Shown one piece after another: positions 60,001 through 64,000 of a stretch of DNA of 64,000 bases. The notes beneath the pieces are model-generated. The model worked only from the letters and a program-made list of their open reading frames with translations. It was not told the origin of the DNA and did no database searches. Origin of the DNA: Lineus longissimus (taxonomy: Eukaryota > Nemertea > Pilidiophora > Heteronemertea > Lineidae); assembly GCF_910592395.1 (NCBI RefSeq), contig NC_088310.1, positions 27,605,491 to 27,669,490 on the forward strand, read 5' to 3'. The position numbers were made by a program, and so were the translations under genes. Each line of letters starts with the position of its first letter. The stretch's first letter is position 1.

Positions 60001-63000
60001 AGTAGGATCTAGTTGCGGCTTTATACTGATCATGAAAACTCAATTCTGAATCCACAAGTGACAGAATATGAATTAGCTACTAACATTGCATCAAAACATG
60101 ATATATCATCAGAAGACAAAATCCTTCACTTGAGCTATTTAAACCAGACTCCTATACAATATCTATTGATGATTGGCAAAAACATGTCACAGAAGCTGAA
60201 ACCGATTCTAATTTGGAGCCAGATCACACTAGGTTTTAAGTTACAAGAGCCATTTTTGACTTTAGTCAAGGAAGGAGGTTGCTAGGATCTCATGAATTGG
60301 CAGATTTTATCCTCAGTTTTTCGTGTTTTTTGTCATGATGTCCCAAGGTTAAGTTCTAAGCATGTTCGAAGCTTTCCTGGTAAGTTAATACCATCCACAA
60401 CCTGAGTCTTCAAAACCATCCGAGTACTTTTAAGCGGTTTAGACAGCAGCCTGAACTCTTCATTACGAATTCAAATGCCAAACGAAAAGATGGGGGAAGC
60501 TCTAATTCAATATCCGAGCGGCAAACTGCTTAATTTTTGATAACTTTTGAGTTGAAATGAAAAGCTACCTCAGGTGGTTTTGAGTTGAATCTCGTTCTGA
60601 GCCAATCATGGCATATCTGGTAGCATTGGATTATAAACAAGAAAGATGCTTCCGTAAAATCTTATCAAACGGGACGGTGTAATGGTGGAGAGGCGGGTTT
60701 ATAGAGACTGAAACAGGTTTTTACTTAAAATTCACTCTCTCTGTCACATGATCTGGGCTTGGATAGGATTTGACGAATGTTGTAAACAAGGATACTTCTG
60801 TTATTTTGAGACTTCGGAGAGTGGTCACAGGAGTTTCTGTCAGGCGGTTGTTAAGACTATGAGACGCAGTTGGAACGTGGAGTTCATCAGGTTTCCAAGC
60901 TGACAGCATGAGGTGCCAAAGTCAAACTGGGAGTCTACATCAAATTGATTAAGGTGTCTATATAGATACTACATTCTCTCAAATGGAGGCATGCACCCTG
61001 AGGTCAACTCTCTCGATCCACATCAATGTCTGAGACTGGTTAGAAACACCTTTGTCCATGTCGAGGCCCTAGAAATGTATCAACAATCCACGTTACTGTT
61101 CTTAACCGCAACCCCACCCAAACGCACAAGAAAGGGGCTCCTTTACAACACATGAGGTAAAGCTTAATGAACAAAAACTCGTTTCACCTGTGTTTTTTGC
61201 GTGTGAAGTAGTAAACAATATTGTCTGATTTCTGCAGCTGGCGGTGAGATTACTTTTTTTACCAATAACCCTGAGGTAAGAATGAAGAAAGATAGCTACC
61301 TCTACTTTGTGGAGGGTCATATCAACACACAAACATTAAACACCTGTAGCTATAATACGATATCTTCAATAAACCACCTCAGATATGAAATTTCCGTAGT
61401 TTTTTAACAGAAATTATTCTCACCAAACCAGCATGCCTGGCTCAAGCAACATTCCTGCAACATGCTATGTCGTAAATGGACGATAGTTCCACAGATGATG
61501 CATGTAGGGAATGTTACTTATCACCTCGGTGCTTAGTTGATAATCGGAAGAGTTAGTACATGGTGGGGGATATCAACCTACTAATGGACACAATCCACCT
61601 GTCTACCCATCCATTATAAAGCCATCCCACCTGATGTGATAAACAAATAGTCTAGAGAAAGCAAACTTCATGATAACATTCATAAAGTATGATTAAACAC
61701 CACAGATAGAGTTGTAAACAGTAAGATGCACTTGCCAGATTTCATACACTTCTTTGCAAAAAAAACATGGAGCTGGAATATCTGAATGCAAACTGTAGTA
61801 GGATGTTGGTCTTTGAGGTATGGTGGGGATTGCAAGATAGGCAATGACCTTTCTAGCACTCATAACTTATGTTTGAAACAGCGGATTTTACTCATTGGAA
61901 TAATTTGGTCAAATCAAGGACCCCGCACTCCCGATAAGACACAGATATCTCTTCAATATCACTTGGTCTGGTGCAACTGGATGCTCCCCTTCCAAAGAAA
62001 GGCTACCAAAGAAAGCTTTGATGTCTAAGGTGACCAGAATAAGGAGATATTGAAGATGGTAAAGATTGTATGGCTCTAATGGAATGAAAAGACAGTGATC
62101 GCTGTCCATCGAGCTGCCGCAATTTTTCTCAATTTGTATTTTGCGATCTTGGTACGCATCAGGCCAAATTCACAGCTCTGGTGATTAGTCACCGTCTCTC
62201 CTCCCTAGAATGCCAAACACATGACCACTGTTTCAATACGAGCTGCCCCCACTTTTAAGAGGAAGCCAATCAGAATTGTCATAGTACATGTAGTGGACAG
62301 GCAACTTGTCTACAATGCTTTGCTTTGCAATGTTCTGACTCCTTCCCCAGAGAGCTTATTGCCCCTCTCCCCCGACCAAATTCAGGTCCAATCATCTGGT
62401 TTTTGCATCCTAATTAGTAACTGCCCTGGCTTGGAATGCTCCAATTTCTGGTCAATTTTAATCTTGGTAAAGGGCCACCGGATTCCTGCAGTGAGAATGC
62501 CTAGGTGACCATGGTAAGAAGAAATCAGACCATGATTGGAAGGTCCCACCTAATCTAATGGCAAGATGAGACAAATGACCATTTCCTATTAGTTCCCAGG
62601 AAGAGAAAGCATGTCATCCCAACAGCCCATGGGGTGCTAAGGCGGATTTGGATCAGAAATGTGCTGGTTAGCCGGTGAAAGATGGCTCAAGTTAGTCATT
62701 AGGGTTAGGAGCATTAAGACGAGACATCTCACCACAGGGAATATTGATTAGATGGGAGAAAAGGAGGTCTCCGCCACCAGCTTTGGAGAGATCCTGTCAA
62801 GTTACTTAAGACTGCCATTAGCCACAGCTAATGTCTATTAAGATACCTTAACATGAAGCCATGATTGATAATCAGATAACCAATGATGATAGCAGTTATT
62901 AAGACTTCATTATCACTTTAATTTCTAAATGCCATGTCAGAGTATGGAGAAAAGATTTAGAGTTTTTGTACAAAGCTACCATTGGGGCTCGGTCGTATTC

Positions 63001-63654
63001 TACTACATTTTGGAGCAATTCACACAACTTGTAACACCACAGATCCTCACATCCTCTCTTTCAACAAGGCACAAATGGAGGATTCTCAGTCAAATGGGAC
63101 AGATAACTCTATTATCAGCACTTACACACAAGTATTTTTCTTCCCCTTTTTGCTTCGCAGTGAGACCCATCATAACCAAATTCCAAGCATTTGCACACAA
63201 GTGGACTCCCATGTGATTTTTTCACGCATCGCCAATAGGTTCAGATCCATTCTGAGTTGCTCAGGATCTTGCATACTAAGGTTATTAGATACATGTATTC
63301 TTGTAAACTTCAGGGTGAAATGAACACGAGAAAAGGCAACACCCTGCCATAACTTAATTTGCCCTTTGGTACATAAATTGACTATCAAATGCATCATCTC
63401 CAATATTTTGAAGATACATAAAAATTTGGAGAATTTACAAATGCGATGGCGCAGAGTGGCATGTTGACCGTTTCTTAAATGAATATATGGTATTTTTCGA
63501 CATCCTTTTCACCACATACCAAACATGTCAATACCACTCGTACTGAAAGAAACTTAGGCGGAGATCAATGGTTACTGTGAAAACCACAGAATCTCTGATT
63601 TTTTCCTAAGACAAAGTTATCAACTTGACAAAAATTTCCGGCAATAGAGATAAA
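57063..63654. other. No gene recognised; includes a G16 run
   Basis: A run of 16 G lies at 57213-57228. Open frames of up to about 100 codons (57584-57889 minus, 60013-60285 plus, 62221-62508 plus) show no domain, repeat or splice support. Confidence 0.35.
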
Positions 63655-63805
63655 CAGTAGAACCTCCTTGAGCAGAAACATCAGTTAGTACGTCGACCTC
63701 TGTATTAGGGACAGTGATTTTGGTCCCCAATAGTTTGATTCTGTACAATTTGACCTCTGTAATCAGGACACCTCTCTTTTGAGGACAGCATTTGTCTGTC
63801 CTAAA
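63655..63805. mobile_element. Diverged element of the CAGTAGAACCTC MITE family
   Basis: Begins CAGTAGAACCTCCTTGAG and contains gacctctgtattagggacag, ttttggtccccaa and aggacacctctcttttgagg, matching parts of the 11.3-kb elements in order. The right terminus is not recognisable. Confidence 0.55.
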
Positions 63806-64000
63806 GTGGTGAACGACAAAGTTTCAGCTTTTGTGACCACAAGAAGTGATTAATTGGGACAAGGTTCTTGAAATCTTACGTATTGATATTTGCAACAAAA
63901 ATTGACCAAAATGTGTCCGCCCCCGCAGACCTGTTGTCTGGTTTCAAGAACCAATAAAAGGCCTCCTTATCTCCTTGTTATAGGAAGAAGTGATTTTTCC

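Overview
The window is eukaryotic nuclear DNA from an animal. It is AT-rich, the main gene is split by many short GT-AG introns, and it carries minisatellites, microsatellites and short inverted-repeat elements. The gene content (an intron-dense ATG2 and an LRR-FN3 single-pass receptor) fits a marine invertebrate, but I cannot name the phylum. Most of the 64 kb is non-coding.

Layout. (1) 1-0.26 kb (+): last coding exon of an unrecognised gene cut by the window edge, followed by 3' UTR-like sequence. (2) 2.9-3.1 kb: a 22-bp tandem array. (3) 5.1-6.5 kb (-): weakly supported exons of an unrecognised gene. (4) 7.1-10.7 kb: a large head-to-head pair of 45-bp minisatellite arrays, forming an imperfect palindrome with a nested hairpin in its centre. 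It is open on both strands, but the repeats vary as non-coding DNA would. (5) 11.3-12.1 kb: two copies of a TA-flanked MITE. Related, more decayed pieces lie at 56.9 and 63.7 kb. (6) 13.2-25.6 kb (-): 26 phase-consistent exons of ATG2, the autophagy lipid-transfer protein. They give the C-terminal ~1440 residues including the CAD triplet, a LIR/WIPI-binding stretch and the C-terminal ATG2 domain. A small 27th exon at 26.0 kb is tentative. The first ~400-600 residues, with the Chorein_N domain, were not found. (7) 26-48 kb: no recognised gene; an exon-like tandem duplication (28.4/28.7 kb), candidate + strand exons (30-31.6 kb) and a SINE-like tail (34.5 kb). (8) 49.0-51.6 kb (+): an 874-residue LRR-FN3-transmembrane receptor with its whole coding region in one exon and a tyrosine motif at its C terminus. 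(9) 52.1-54.7 kb (+): three candidate exons downstream, one with an 11-residue tyrosine repeat. (10) 54.8-64 kb: no recognised gene.

ATG2 transfers lipid between the ER and growing autophagosomes. The LRR receptor is probably a cell-surface adhesion or signalling protein. Nothing in the sequence links the two. If the missing ATG2 N-terminus lies beyond 49 kb, the receptor would sit inside an ATG2 intron.
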